This document shows, piece after piece, positions 44,486 through 54,652 of a stretch of DNA of 64,000 nt. The stretch is from Calditrichota bacterium (GTDB taxonomy: Bacteria > Calditrichota > Calditrichia > Calditrichales > J004), in contig JABFGF010000001.1 of assembly GCA_013112635.1 (NCBI GenBank), positions 1-64,000 of the forward strand. The letters are read 5' to 3'. Positions within the stretch are counted from its first letter, which is position 1. Every line of letters starts with the position of its first letter. The notes under the pieces were generated by a model. The model did no database searches, was not told the DNA's origin, and saw nothing but the letters and a program-made list of their open reading frames with translations. A program made the translations under genes and the position numbers.

Positions 44486-45721
44486 ATGTCCCAAAAATTA
44501 AATATTCTCTATCTTTCTCAATATTTCCCACCGGAGATGGGTGCGCCATCTGCCCGTGTTTTTGAACTTTCGCGCCGTTGGGTTGCGAATGGCGCTTCCG
44601 TTACCATTTTAACAGGTTTTCCAAATCATCCCACGGGAGTTATTCCAGACGAATATAAAGGGACTCATTTTCTCCGTGAGGAAAAAGAGGGCATCAGTGT
44701 TATCCGCACATATATTTATGCAACGGCAAATAAGGGTTTTGTAAAAAGAATATTCAGCTACATTTCTTTTATGGTTTCCAGTATTGTTCAGGGAACAAAA
44801 GCCTGTGGTAAACAGGATATAATTATCGCCAGCAGCCCACAATTTTTTGTTGGTATTGCCGGATACATAATTAGCCGTTTAAAAAGAATCCCCTTTATTT
44901 TTGAAATCCGTGATTTATGGCCAGAGTCTATCGTTCAGCTAGGCCTAATAAAAAATAAATATGTCATCTCTGTCCTGGAATGGATTGAAATGTTTCTATA
45001 CAAAAAATCCGATCATATAATTGCTGTCGCCGATTCTACAATTGAGATATTATCAAATCGTGGAGTAAGCAAAGATAAAATATCGGTAATAAAAAATGGT
45101 GTTGATCTAAATCTTTTCACAGATCAGGGCAACCAAACTGCTTTAAAAGAGAAGTATGGTTTTAAGGACAAATTTATTGTTTCTTATATCGGAACACACG
45201 GGTTGTCTCACGCTTTGGATAAAGTCCTTGAAACTGCAGAGTTAATTAGGGATCAAAAAGAAGTGATGTTTTTACTTGTTGGTGAAGGTGCAGAGAAAGA
45301 AAAACTGCAACAGGAAGCAAAGCAGAAAAAATTATCGAATGTAATATTTGTTGATCAAATAAATAAAACCCAACTACCTGATTATTACGCATTATCCGAT
45401 ATTGTTCTTGTTACTCTTCGTAAACTGCCACTTTTCAAACATGTCATCCCATCAAAAATTTTTGAGATTATGGCAATGAAACGCCCAATAATTATTAGTG
45501 TGGATGGAGAAGCAAAAAAAATAGTTGAGGAGGCAGATGGAGGTGTTTTTGCAGAACCGGAAAACGCCGCTGCTTTAAAATTAGCTATTGAAAATCTATA
45601 TCAAGAAAATAAAAAAAGAATTCAACTTGGGGAAAATGGCCGGGAATTTGTTGAGAAATATTTTAACCGCGATTTACTTGCCGATGATTATCTGAAAATC
45701 ATAACGAAACTGCTAATTTAA
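44486..45721 (+). CDS. Glycosyltransferase family 4 (WbuB/WcaI-like)
   Basis: The 411-residue GT-B enzyme starts LYLSQYFPPEMGAPSARVFELSRRW (near 8-32), typical of the WbuB / WcaI group. IRDLWPESIVQLG (near 141) and the donor motif near 320, VIPSKIFEIMAMKRPIII, are also family features. It closes the polysaccharide locus. Confidence 0.9.
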   Translation: MSQKLNILYLSQYFPPEMGAPSARVFELSRRWVANGASVTILTGFPNHPTGVIPDEYKGTHFLREEKEGISVIRTYIYATANKGFVKRIFSYISFMVSSIVQGTKACGKQDIIIASSPQFFVGIAGYIISRLKRIPFIFEIRDLWPESIVQLGLIKNKYVISVLEWIEMFLYKKSDHIIAVADSTIEILSNRGVSKDKISVIKNGVDLNLFTDQGNQTALKEKYGFKDKFIVSYIGTHGLSHALDKVLETAELIRDQKEVMFLLVGEGAEKEKLQQEAKQKKLSNVIFVDQINKTQLPDYYALSDIVLVTLRKLPLFKHVIPSKIFEIMAMKRPIIISVDGEAKKIVEEADGGVFAEPENAAALKLAIENLYQENKKRIQLGENGREFVEKYFNRDLLADDYLKIITKLLI

Positions 45722-45893
45722 CTTGATAATTTGCGAGTATTCATCTCAATTATTTTCCCGCTTATATAGAAAACTCACAAAATATACCATGATCTGAAAT
45801 GTTAGCAACTTATTAAATACTATAAAATAATTGGGATCAATTTAGTTTATTATAGGTTTTAAGGAACTCTAATCTCTATTCTTAAAGGAAACA

Positions 45894-47006
45894 ATGGAAG
45901 CAACAAATCTTCAAAAAGCCAAACAGTATGAAAAGATAAATCTAGTTCTTTCCATTTTTAGCACAATCCTGTCAATCGTTATTCTAATATTATTTGTAAC
46001 GCTTGGTTATTCTGCTCAACTTCGTGATGTAATTTCTGAATGGTTTGAAAATTCTTATTTACAACTTCTGGTTTTTCTGTTTAGTATCGGGTTAGGTTAT
46101 TCGGTTATTTCTTTTCCTTTAAGTTTTTTTGGCGACTTTTGGCTGGAGCATTATTTCGATCTTTCCAACCAAACTTTTTTCGCATGGATGTGGGAGAAAA
46201 TCAAAGGGTTTCTTGTCGGCCTTGTTCTAGGCGTTCCGCTAATCCTGGCCTTTTACTTCTTTTTACTAAACTACCCTGCAACCTGGTGGTTTTGGACCGC
46301 CACAATACTTTTTTTCTTCTCAATTATAATTGGCAAAATAGCTCCCCAGGTTATTTTTCCTCTGTTCTATAAGTTTGAAAAGCTCAATGATGAATCATTG
46401 CTTACGCGTATGAAATCTTTGGCAGAGAAAGGTAAGTTTTCATTGGAAGGTGTTTATCGTTTCGATATGAGCAAATCGACAAAGAAAGCAAATGCAGCTT
46501 TTACAGGAATGGGTAAAACCAAGCGGATAATTCTGGGTGACACGTTGATTGAGAAATTTAATGAAGATGAAATTGAAGGGGTTTTTGCACATGAGGTTGG
46601 CCACTATGTTCATAAACACATTATTCAAGGCGTTGTAGTTGGAACAATTAGCAGCTATTTAAGTCTTTATATCGCACATCTTGTTTTTAGCGAGATAATA
46701 GTAAAATACAATTTTTCAAGTGTAGCAGATTTGGCAGCACTTCCAATACTTTCATTGATCATCACGGTTATTTCTCTGATTTCATCACCCTTGTCTAATA
46801 TGCTCAGCCGCCATAACGAACGACAGGCCGATACTTATGCTTTGCAAAATAGTACAAATCCTGCTGCATTTATAGAAGCTTTACAAAAACTGGCCGAATC
46901 TAACTTAAGTGATCCTGAACCGCATCCATTAATTGAATTCCTTTTTCATAGTCATCCTTCAGTTGCAAACAGAGTTAAATTTGCTGAAGGCGTATTAAAC
47001 CAATAG
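45894..47006 (+). CDS. M48 family zinc metalloprotease (Ste24/CAAX-type)
   Basis: The 370-residue integral membrane protease has FAHEVGHYVHK (HExxH at 233-237). The third zinc ligand is probably the Glu in SRHNERQADTYAL (near 304). About six hydrophobic segments lie before and after the catalytic site, as in Ste24p-like enzymes. Such proteins degrade or process membrane and envelope proteins. It is transcribed ahead of the TamB/Omp85 pair. Confidence 0.92.
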   Translation: MEATNLQKAKQYEKINLVLSIFSTILSIVILILFVTLGYSAQLRDVISEWFENSYLQLLVFLFSIGLGYSVISFPLSFFGDFWLEHYFDLSNQTFFAWMWEKIKGFLVGLVLGVPLILAFYFFLLNYPATWWFWTATILFFFSIIIGKIAPQVIFPLFYKFEKLNDESLLTRMKSLAEKGKFSLEGVYRFDMSKSTKKANAAFTGMGKTKRIILGDTLIEKFNEDEIEGVFAHEVGHYVHKHIIQGVVVGTISSYLSLYIAHLVFSEIIVKYNFSSVADLAALPILSLIITVISLISSPLSNMLSRHNERQADTYALQNSTNPAAFIEALQKLAESNLSDPEPHPLIEFLFHSHPSVANRVKFAEGVLNQ

Positions 47007-47042
47007 ACCCAGTTTAATATTTTTAAACAGATCTAAGACTTG

Positions 47043-50000
47043 ATGAAAAATAAAACTGACAGCTCATTACTAAAAAAGATACTTTCGTATTTTAGCCAGG
47101 GAGTTTTAGTCTCAATTGTTCTGGTTACTGTTTTAGTAGTTGTTACGATCTTGTTATATTGGCAAACAAATGTTGTGGCCGATGGTGTCAAAAAATACAT
47201 AAACTCTACACTTAGCGATTCCAGCCGGGTAAACTACGGATCTATCAAAGGTTCACTTTTAAATAATATCAAAATAGATTCTCTTCGTTTTGAAATTGAC
47301 AATAAGATCCAGGTAACCGGAAAAAATATTTCCTTAAATTATGATCTCTGGCCCCTGTTAGATGACCAAATAAAAATTTCTAAAGTTTATATCGACTCCT
47401 TAAGTATCTCATTAATTCCCAAAGCCAGCCAGTCTAAAAAATCAAAAGAAACAAAAAATACAAAAGAATTTAACCTGGATTCGCTGCTTGCTGATATTCA
47501 AAATTCTCACTTTATAGATTCGCTTTTGGCCAAAATGCCACAACTGGAGTTAGATGAGTTTGAGTTGGTTACAGGCCATTTTGAAGTTGAAGATAAAAAT
47601 CTGACTTTTGAAAATGTATATTTAAATGCTCTTTTAAAAACAGGTCCGGAAAGATTTAATTTTGAACTTAATAATCTTAGCGGTTATTGGTATGAACGAG
47701 ATTTGGAGCTGGAGAGTCTTCAATTTCAGCTTGTTGGCAGGGAAGGGCAGGTAACATTAAACAAATTTTTATTTGAAGCGGGTAACTCCAGGATTGTATT
47801 AACCGGTGACTTAGAAATTGAGAGCATGAAGTCTATTTTTTCCGTAGAAGAGTTTCACATTGATTTTAGTAATTTTTCCGGGTTTGTTCCTGCTTTTGAA
47901 AATAGTGGTGAAGCCGATGGTTCGCTGACCTTTATCGGTTCTCCGCAAGATTTTACGGTTGATGCAGACTTTAAAGGAAACTGGCAAAACCATGTTTTGA
48001 ATAAGCTACAATTGGTTTCATCGTATCAGTTTGGGAAGATTGAAATTGACACTCTATTTGTTGAAAGCAGCAGCGGCCAACTATCGTTTCAATCAAAAAT
48101 AAATCCGGCAAAAAGTGCAAAGGGGGCACTAACTTTTAAACAAATAAAACCCAAAACAATAAAAACTGAAATTGGCGAGAGTGAATTAAACGGTCACTTA
48201 AATTTTGATTTTCCAACAGGCGCGTTTGATATAAACAAACTTACCAAAACCCTAAAACGGTTAACCGGCAGCGGTGATTTGGTTATTTACAAATCGTATT
48301 ATGATAATTTTAAGTTGGATTCTCTGCGCTTTGCCCTGGTTGCAAATAATGGCAATATTGAGATTGAGCAACCGTCTTTTTTAAAGATTGCCAATCAGGC
48401 CAGGTTTGACATTTTTGGTGAATTGGATCGCGATAATCAACTGGACTTTCAAATTCATACGGCATTGGGTGATTTGAATAACCTGACATCAGCTTTGGGT
48501 ATGGATAGTTTATACGGATCGTATTATTCGGATTTCAGGGCCTTTGGTGATTTGAAAAATCCACAAATCCAGGGTGATTTCTGGATAAATGAATTTCAAT
48601 TTAAAAAAGTTTTTCTGGATAGTATTTCTCTTGATTTACAACTATCAAATGTTTTGACAATGCCAATTGGTTCAGGCAATTTCAATATTACAAAAGGTTT
48701 GGTTTATGATATACCAATCAGAAATGTAACTTTGAATGCTGTAAAAGACAGCTCAAAAATTCGTGTTTATAATGCACGTATCTTTAGCGATGACAATTAT
48801 TTTGAAACAACTGTTGATATAATCCCAAAGGAAAAAAATATTGAAATTGCCATAGACCGTTTAAGAATGGAGTACGAAAAGTACTGGCTGGAAAACAGAC
48901 GAAACATTAATCTGACTGTTGATTCAGTAAATGTGTTATTTAATGATTTCAATCTAACCGGGCCACGTGATACAAAATTTATAGCCAATGGTAATTATGA
49001 TATTTTAAATAATGATGTCAATTTAAACCTTGATTTGAAAAGTTTAAACCTCGAGCCATTTCAGCAATTTTTTGGTGAAAAACATACCGTTGAGGGAGTT
49101 CTAAGCGGGCAATCAGAATTAAAAAATGTTTTATCTGAGCCCAATATAACGCTGAACATGGACGGGCAAAATATAGCTTACAACCATGTTGCGATAGGAA
49201 ATTTTAAAGCAGACCTGCAATATGATAAAAAAAACGTTTTTGTAAAGGAACTGTTTATTGAATCGGATAGCACCAAGCTTTCTGTTGAAGGTGACTTGGC
49301 TTTTCAGTTTGACAAGAAAGCAAGCCAGATACTCGACCTGATCCGTGATACTGAAACGCACTTAAAAATAAACTGGGCAAATATCGATCTTCAAAAATAT
49401 AATCCAATCATAAAAATGAAAAACCCATTACGCGGGCAGTTGGATGGTTATCTTGAAATTGAAGGAACAGTAAATGATCCTTTTATGCGTCAATCGTTAA
49501 ATATGAGTGGGTTTAAATATGGTGATTTTAAAGTAGATTCGCTTGTTATGTTTGGGCAATACAGTGGCGGCTACTTAATTTTGGATAGTTTAAGCGGAGA
49601 TTTTAATGAAACCTCTTTTAGCTTAAAAGGCTATCAGCAGTTTGATTTGGGCCTTGGTAGTGAAGATACGGTTTTTAATGATAATCCATTTGAGTTTTAT
49701 CTTGTAAGCAATGATGACAAACTTGAGTTTGTTGGCTTGTTTAATGATCAGCTGGAGGCAATTTATGGCGATTATACAATTGAAACTTATATTTCCGGCA
49801 CTCCCGAAAAACCGTCTATAAGTAGCGGCACTATTAAACTTGATGATGGAAAAATCCTTTTATCACGTGTGAAAGATCCAATTGAAAATGTAAATATTGA
49901 TATTGCCATTGAAGAGAACGTGCTGGCAATAAATGCTTTTTCGGGAAAATCAGAACAGGAGCAGGATTTGCTGCAAAGCGCTTTTTCCTATTTACGATTA

Positions 50001-51140
50001 CTTTGGTCCTGGATGCTTCCTGAAGAAAAGGAAAAGGGCACACTGTCGGTTGAAGGAACAATAAATCTTGAAAATATATTAAGGCCGGATATTGATCTTG
50101 GCATTAAAATGAATGAGTTTTTTGTTGACTATTTTGTTGAATCTACAAAACTCCCTGTTTCAACGGACAATCTGAAAATAAGCGGCCAAGATACGATTTG
50201 GGTTACCGGAAACCTGATGCTTCCATCCGGAGAATATGAAGTAAATCTTGACCAGATGCAGAAAAATATGTACTTGGCAAAACCTACTACCAAGGCTAAA
50301 AAACCCTTTATTGCCATGAACCTGGAAATTGAAATACCGGGTAACTTTGTGGTAACAAGTTCTGCGCTGGATTTGCAGAATAATTTTAAAATTGTCATGG
50401 GTGGTAATTTACAAGCCAGCCGTACAGCCGGCTCAGATAATATGGCTTTGATTGGCGTTCTTGAAACAGAATCCGGCAAATTTACTTCTTTTAACCAAAG
50501 TTTTAACGTCACATCCGGAACAATAGATTTTAATAATCCGGTTCGTATCAATCCGGATTTGAATATCTCTACTCAAAAACGAATGAAAGACAAAGAATTT
50601 GAATTGATAATCAGCGGCAATCTGGAAACAATTCGCCAAAACATCATTGTAAGAGATGAAAGTGGCCAGGAGCTAAACCTTCCACCGCAGGATAAAATAG
50701 CTTTACTTACACTAGGTGCAGATATTTCAAGTGTGGCCAGCAAAACAGATTCCACCATTCGTGGAGTTGGAGAAGACGTGGCATCCAATGTTATGTTGAC
50801 TGCGGCTGAGCGTGGTGTAGAAGAATTGACAGGGTTGGATAAGGTGGAAATCAGCTCCAGCGATAAACTACTTGATCTGCAAAAACTGAAACTGAACAAC
50901 GGCTTAAAACAGGCTTCAATCTCTTTCGGAAAATATTTAACAAGTGATTTATATGTGGAATACAGGACTCAGTTTGGAAGCGGTGTACCAACCCCAAAAT
51001 TAAGCTGGGATGCGGGCAATAGAATTACCTTACAGTATCGGCTGAACAAAGCCTGGAGCCTGGAGAGCCATTACGAGAAAACAGTTGATAAAGGCAATAA
51101 TAAAATCCAACTCGGCCTTTCCTGGGAATACTCGTTTTAG
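47043..51140 (+). CDS. TamB-like translocation/assembly protein (DUF490)
   Basis: The 1365-residue protein has one N-terminal membrane helix (about 18-40). A very long region of repeating beta-strands follows (KIDSLRF, LSLNYDLWPLL, LNGHLNFDF and similar), and the C-terminal DUF490-type end contains LEIEIPGNFVVTSSALDLQNN and LPPQDKIALLTLGAD. It would span the periplasm and pair with the Omp85 protein encoded next, moving lipids or helping insert outer-membrane proteins. ATG at 47043 follows an in-frame TTG. Confidence 0.9.
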   Translation: MKNKTDSSLLKKILSYFSQGVLVSIVLVTVLVVVTILLYWQTNVVADGVKKYINSTLSDSSRVNYGSIKGSLLNNIKIDSLRFEIDNKIQVTGKNISLNYDLWPLLDDQIKISKVYIDSLSISLIPKASQSKKSKETKNTKEFNLDSLLADIQNSHFIDSLLAKMPQLELDEFELVTGHFEVEDKNLTFENVYLNALLKTGPERFNFELNNLSGYWYERDLELESLQFQLVGREGQVTLNKFLFEAGNSRIVLTGDLEIESMKSIFSVEEFHIDFSNFSGFVPAFENSGEADGSLTFIGSPQDFTVDADFKGNWQNHVLNKLQLVSSYQFGKIEIDTLFVESSSGQLSFQSKINPAKSAKGALTFKQIKPKTIKTEIGESELNGHLNFDFPTGAFDINKLTKTLKRLTGSGDLVIYKSYYDNFKLDSLRFALVANNGNIEIEQPSFLKIANQARFDIFGELDRDNQLDFQIHTALGDLNNLTSALGMDSLYGSYYSDFRAFGDLKNPQIQGDFWINEFQFKKVFLDSISLDLQLSNVLTMPIGSGNFNITKGLVYDIPIRNVTLNAVKDSSKIRVYNARIFSDDNYFETTVDIIPKEKNIEIAIDRLRMEYEKYWLENRRNINLTVDSVNVLFNDFNLTGPRDTKFIANGNYDILNNDVNLNLDLKSLNLEPFQQFFGEKHTVEGVLSGQSELKNVLSEPNITLNMDGQNIAYNHVAIGNFKADLQYDKKNVFVKELFIESDSTKLSVEGDLAFQFDKKASQILDLIRDTETHLKINWANIDLQKYNPIIKMKNPLRGQLDGYLEIEGTVNDPFMRQSLNMSGFKYGDFKVDSLVMFGQYSGGYLILDSLSGDFNETSFSLKGYQQFDLGLGSEDTVFNDNPFEFYLVSNDDKLEFVGLFNDQLEAIYGDYTIETYISGTPEKPSISSGTIKLDDGKILLSRVKDPIENVNIDIAIEENVLAINAFSGKSEQEQDLLQSAFSYLRLLWSWMLPEEKEKGTLSVEGTINLENILRPDIDLGIKMNEFFVDYFVESTKLPVSTDNLKISGQDTIWVTGNLMLPSGEYEVNLDQMQKNMYLAKPTTKAKKPFIAMNLEIEIPGNFVVTSSALDLQNNFKIVMGGNLQASRTAGSDNMALIGVLETESGKFTSFNQSFNVTSGTIDFNNPVRINPDLNISTQKRMKDKEFELIISGNLETIRQNIIVRDESGQELNLPPQDKIALLTLGADISSVASKTDSTIRGVGEDVASNVMLTAAERGVEELTGLDKVEISSSDKLLDLQKLKLNNGLKQASISFGKYLTSDLYVEYRTQFGSGVPTPKLSWDAGNRITLQYRLNKAWSLESHYEKTVDKGNNKIQLGLSWEYSF

Positions 51141-51242
51141 ATTGAAGATTGATAATTGAAAGATTGAATATTAAAAAAACAGATCTGGGTGATTCCTGAG
51201 CTTGTCGAAGGGGGAAACACAATTCTTTAAGAATTAAATTCA

Positions 51243-53090
51243 ATGAAAATTACACATATAATTTTAACAACATTTCTTTTCTGTACAATTATTTTCGCAG
51301 AAACAGAAGTAACCAAAATATCCTTCAAACAAACATCTGCTTTCGATGATGATGATTTGATCAATATTATTCATTCTGAAGAAGATGAAGAGTTTGAACC
51401 ACGCCTTATAAAGTTAGATCAAATCCTGTTGAATAACTATTTTCGTAAAAATGGCTACTTGCTGGTTGAAGTAAGTGACAGTCTCTTTTTTTCCAGAAAT
51501 CGCAAAGAGGTTCAAATAAAATATATCATCGATCCTGGGCCGCGCTACTATTATGGCGGTGTAAAGTTTGAAGGCGTTAAAGAGCTGAGTGAAACAAAAC
51601 TGGAAGAGCACTTTGAAGGAATAGAAATCGGTTCACCTTTTGATGAAAGCGTGGTGATTGAAGCGCGTAAAGGTGTTGAGAATGAATATTACAATAAAGG
51701 CAAACCTTTCGCAAATGTAACATCGGACTATAGGTTTGAGCAAGATTCCCTGGTATTTGCATTTTTGCAAATCGAAGAAAACCAGACCATTTATATAAAA
51801 AAAATCCAATATTTCGGGTTGAAGCTGGTTAAAAAATTTCTTATTCGTCGTGAGCTTGAGATAAAAAAGGGCGATGTCTACAATCGTGAAGCGATGGAAA
51901 AATCCCAGCAAAATATTTATGGTACCGGTCTGTTCCGCTTTGCGCGATTAGAGATTGACCCGATTTCGGATGATCCTCAAAATGTTGTTTTAAAAATTGT
52001 TGTTCAGGAGCGCGATGCAAAATGGATTGGTGCTAATTTTGGAATTGGCCACGAACAGTTTTATGGCAGTACAGGAGAAATTACTCTTCAGGGTGGTCAT
52101 AGAAATATTTTTGGTACGGCACGGGCTGCAAGTGTTCATATAACGCCATCGTTTTTATATGAATTTGAGAATAACAAAATTATAAATGCGGAAAATAAAA
52201 TAGCCTTTAAATTTGTTGAGCCTTGGATTGGAAATACGCGCACACCGGGCATTTTTCAAATTTCTTACCACCAATACCGTTTGCCAAGTAGTGGCGATTT
52301 TAACTTGCTGCAAACATCGTTTGAGATTCATCATACCTTTTTTAATGATATTGAAATCAGCGGGACTATAAGCGCCAAATTTTTAGATGAGCTTGATACA
52401 GATTCAATAAAAGTAGATTTAACCGGAATTCAATCCGGCCAGGCAGAAATTTATTCTATTTCAACGTACGCAAAAAGGGATACCAGGCCCAACCTGTTTA
52501 ATCCTACAAAAGGCTCTTTAACAGATTTTAGTTTAAGTTTTTCACAAAGTAACAGTACAAACGAGACAAACCGTTTTTTTACAGCTGTTGCATCCTGGTC
52601 TCGTTATCAACCGTGGCGCATAACCTTTGGCCGCAATAAACTACACTGGACTTTGGCCTCAAGGATAAAAAGTGGCGCCATTTTTGAGGTTGGCAAAAAT
52701 AAGTCCATTCCTATCAGTGAGCGGTTTTATGCCGGCGGTGCAACAACTGTTCGCGGTTATTCAGAACAGCTTTTAGGGCCGGTAGCTTCCTTCGATAGCG
52801 ATGGGCATATTGATGCTTCCACTGGTGGTAAGCTTTTGATGTTGGCAAATGTTGAGGCGCGAATTCCACTATTTTGGTTGCTTGTGGGCGAAGTGTTTGT
52901 AGATGCCGGGAGAGTTTGGCCGGATATAAGCAGCTTTAAGTATGAACATATTCGGTATACTACAGGATTGGGTATTGCCATTTTAACACCGCTTGGCCCT
53001 GTGCGTGTTGATTATGGTTATAAGCTCAACAAACGTCCCATTGATGCTGATAATTACGCCATCCACCTTGGAATCTATTTCGCTTTTTGA
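51243..53090 (+). CDS. Omp85-family outer membrane protein (TamA/BamA-like)
   Basis: The 615-residue protein has a signal peptide (MKITHIILTTFLFCTIIFAE). N-terminal POTRA-like domains occupy about residues 20-260 (VKFEGVKELSETKLEEHF, IQYFGLKLVKKFLIRRELEIKKGD). A 16-strand barrel follows, with the lid-loop motif TTVRGYSEQ near 502 and a terminal Phe (LGIYFAF). Next to tamB it is most simply TamA; a BamA role cannot be excluded. A 100-bp spacer with dispersed repeat fragments separates the two. Confidence 0.9.
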   Translation: MKITHIILTTFLFCTIIFAETEVTKISFKQTSAFDDDDLINIIHSEEDEEFEPRLIKLDQILLNNYFRKNGYLLVEVSDSLFFSRNRKEVQIKYIIDPGPRYYYGGVKFEGVKELSETKLEEHFEGIEIGSPFDESVVIEARKGVENEYYNKGKPFANVTSDYRFEQDSLVFAFLQIEENQTIYIKKIQYFGLKLVKKFLIRRELEIKKGDVYNREAMEKSQQNIYGTGLFRFARLEIDPISDDPQNVVLKIVVQERDAKWIGANFGIGHEQFYGSTGEITLQGGHRNIFGTARAASVHITPSFLYEFENNKIINAENKIAFKFVEPWIGNTRTPGIFQISYHQYRLPSSGDFNLLQTSFEIHHTFFNDIEISGTISAKFLDELDTDSIKVDLTGIQSGQAEIYSISTYAKRDTRPNLFNPTKGSLTDFSLSFSQSNSTNETNRFFTAVASWSRYQPWRITFGRNKLHWTLASRIKSGAIFEVGKNKSIPISERFYAGGATTVRGYSEQLLGPVASFDSDGHIDASTGGKLLMLANVEARIPLFWLLVGEVFVDAGRVWPDISSFKYEHIRYTTGLGIAILTPLGPVRVDYGYKLNKRPIDADNYAIHLGIYFAF

Positions 53091-53266
53091 TAGATAGAAA
53101 AAAAGTCATTTTTTTAGAACTTTTTATTTTAGCCAAAGTAGAAAACTGCTTTATGAGAAGGATCAAAGCTAAATCCATTCCCTATATTCTTTTGTTGATT
53201 TGAACATAACACAATCTTAAATTAACGGCTGTTATCAAAACTAACGTTCTATTGGAGGCCATTTAA

Positions 53267-53662
53267 ATGAAATATCTTTTAAGTCTGACAGCTCTTGCAC
53301 TAATCATTTTTGCTTGTTCAAGCAAATTAACAGAGCAGGAATATTACAATAAAGCCAAAGAAGCTTACTCTGCTCAAAAATTTGATATTGCGGTGAATAA
53401 TTTTAAAGCGATTGCAGAGAATTACCAGCAAGGCAAACACCATTCAGAATCACTATTTATGTTGGGTTTTATATACGCCAATGACTTAAAAAATCTCGAT
53501 GAAGCAAAAAAATATTATACTGAGTTTGTAACCAAATATCCAAAACATGACCTGGCGGATGATGCAAAATATGAAATAGAAACCCTGGGCAAGGATATTA
53601 ACGAGTTACCAATTTTTCAAAATGCAACGGCCGATTCTGTTGTAGAAACTCCTGCAAATTAG
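53267..53662 (+). CDS. TPR lipoprotein
   Basis: The 131-residue lipoprotein (lipobox IFACSS, Cys near 17) has two TPR pairs (YNKAKEAYSAQKFDIAVNNFKAIAE, LDEAKKYYTEFVTKYPKHDLADDAKYEI) like BamD/YbgF-type outer-membrane adaptors. A GGAGG site precedes the ATG. It opens the Bat-related group and could interact with it or with the outer-membrane assembly genes upstream. Confidence 0.82.
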   Translation: MKYLLSLTALALIIFACSSKLTEQEYYNKAKEAYSAQKFDIAVNNFKAIAENYQQGKHHSESLFMLGFIYANDLKNLDEAKKYYTEFVTKYPKHDLADDAKYEIETLGKDINELPIFQNATADSVVETPAN

Positions 53663-53711
53663 TGACGTCTGTTTTAGGCACATCAAAGTTTAAAATAAAG
53701 TAAAAAAATAA

Positions 53712-54635
53712 ATGAAACGGTTTAACTTTAAAACCGTCCAAATCTTGACCTGGGCGGTTTTCTTAATTATTACATCTTCGCTTTTAGCACAAAACGATCC
53801 CACATCCAGCCAAATAAATTTAAGAACAATTTTGGAAAACGAGAATGTTCCTCTAAACCAGGAGGTTGTTTATCATGTAGAACTTTCCTGGAAAGGCGAT
53901 CTTGACCGTTATAAAATTAGTGATATTGGCGATCCGGTAATCTCAAATCTTACCTTACGCGGAAGTGGTTCATCAAACCAGCTTGTAACCGATATTGATG
54001 GCAACCCGAAATCTATTCGTCGCGTTACATATTACTTTAAAGCCATAGAAATTGGGATGGCTTATATAGATGGGCTGACAATTCAATACATCGATACACA
54101 ATTGAACAATAATGAAACTCTGATAGCGCAGCGAATTGGCATAAAAATAGGACCGGCCATCGCAGGTACGGAAGAAGAGTTTATGCCGGGAACAATTATG
54201 CTTTGGCTCTTGTTAGGTGGATTCATTATTGCCCTGGTTTACTTTTTATTGCGTTTTATGCAAAGAAGAAAAACAGATGAGTTGGAAAACGTTGAGATAA
54301 CCCTTGAACAGAAATATCTCAGTCTGCAAAAGGATACGATCCACCTCGCCAACGGTGTAACAAATGAAAATATTTCGGCACTTAAAAAATTATTAAACAG
54401 CTTCATTGCCGAACGGTTTTCGATTTCAGATAATATTGATTTATCTACTGTGGTTGAAAGATTAACACAATTGAAAATTCCGAAAGAGATAATCGATAAA
54501 ATTGAGTCACTTTATTCAAAAGCCGAGCTTGCCAGTTTTGCCGGAGAAAAAATCGATATGAGTGATCTTCACATGTTTTACGATACAATTGAGCAAGCTT
54601 TAAAGTTGGCAGAAAATAATGAAACAAAAAGTTAG
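53712..54635 (+). CDS. BatD-like membrane protein
   Basis: The 307-residue protein has a signal peptide (ending SSLLAQND) and a periplasmic beta domain (about 30-160, an Ig-like fold suggested by VVYHVELSWKG and YYFKAIEIGMAYIDGLTI). A membrane helix follows (about 163-181, MLWLLLGGFIIALVYFLL), then a cytosolic helical tail. Layout matches BatD-type members of the Bat/MoxR operons. It is followed 17 bp later by moxR. Confidence 0.75.
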   Translation: MKRFNFKTVQILTWAVFLIITSSLLAQNDPTSSQINLRTILENENVPLNQEVVYHVELSWKGDLDRYKISDIGDPVISNLTLRGSGSSNQLVTDIDGNPKSIRRVTYYFKAIEIGMAYIDGLTIQYIDTQLNNNETLIAQRIGIKIGPAIAGTEEEFMPGTIMLWLLLGGFIIALVYFLLRFMQRRKTDELENVEITLEQKYLSLQKDTIHLANGVTNENISALKKLLNSFIAERFSISDNIDLSTVVERLTQLKIPKEIIDKIESLYSKAELASFAGEKIDMSDLHMFYDTIEQALKLAENNETKS

Positions 54636-54652
54636 GAGAATCAGGAGCATTT

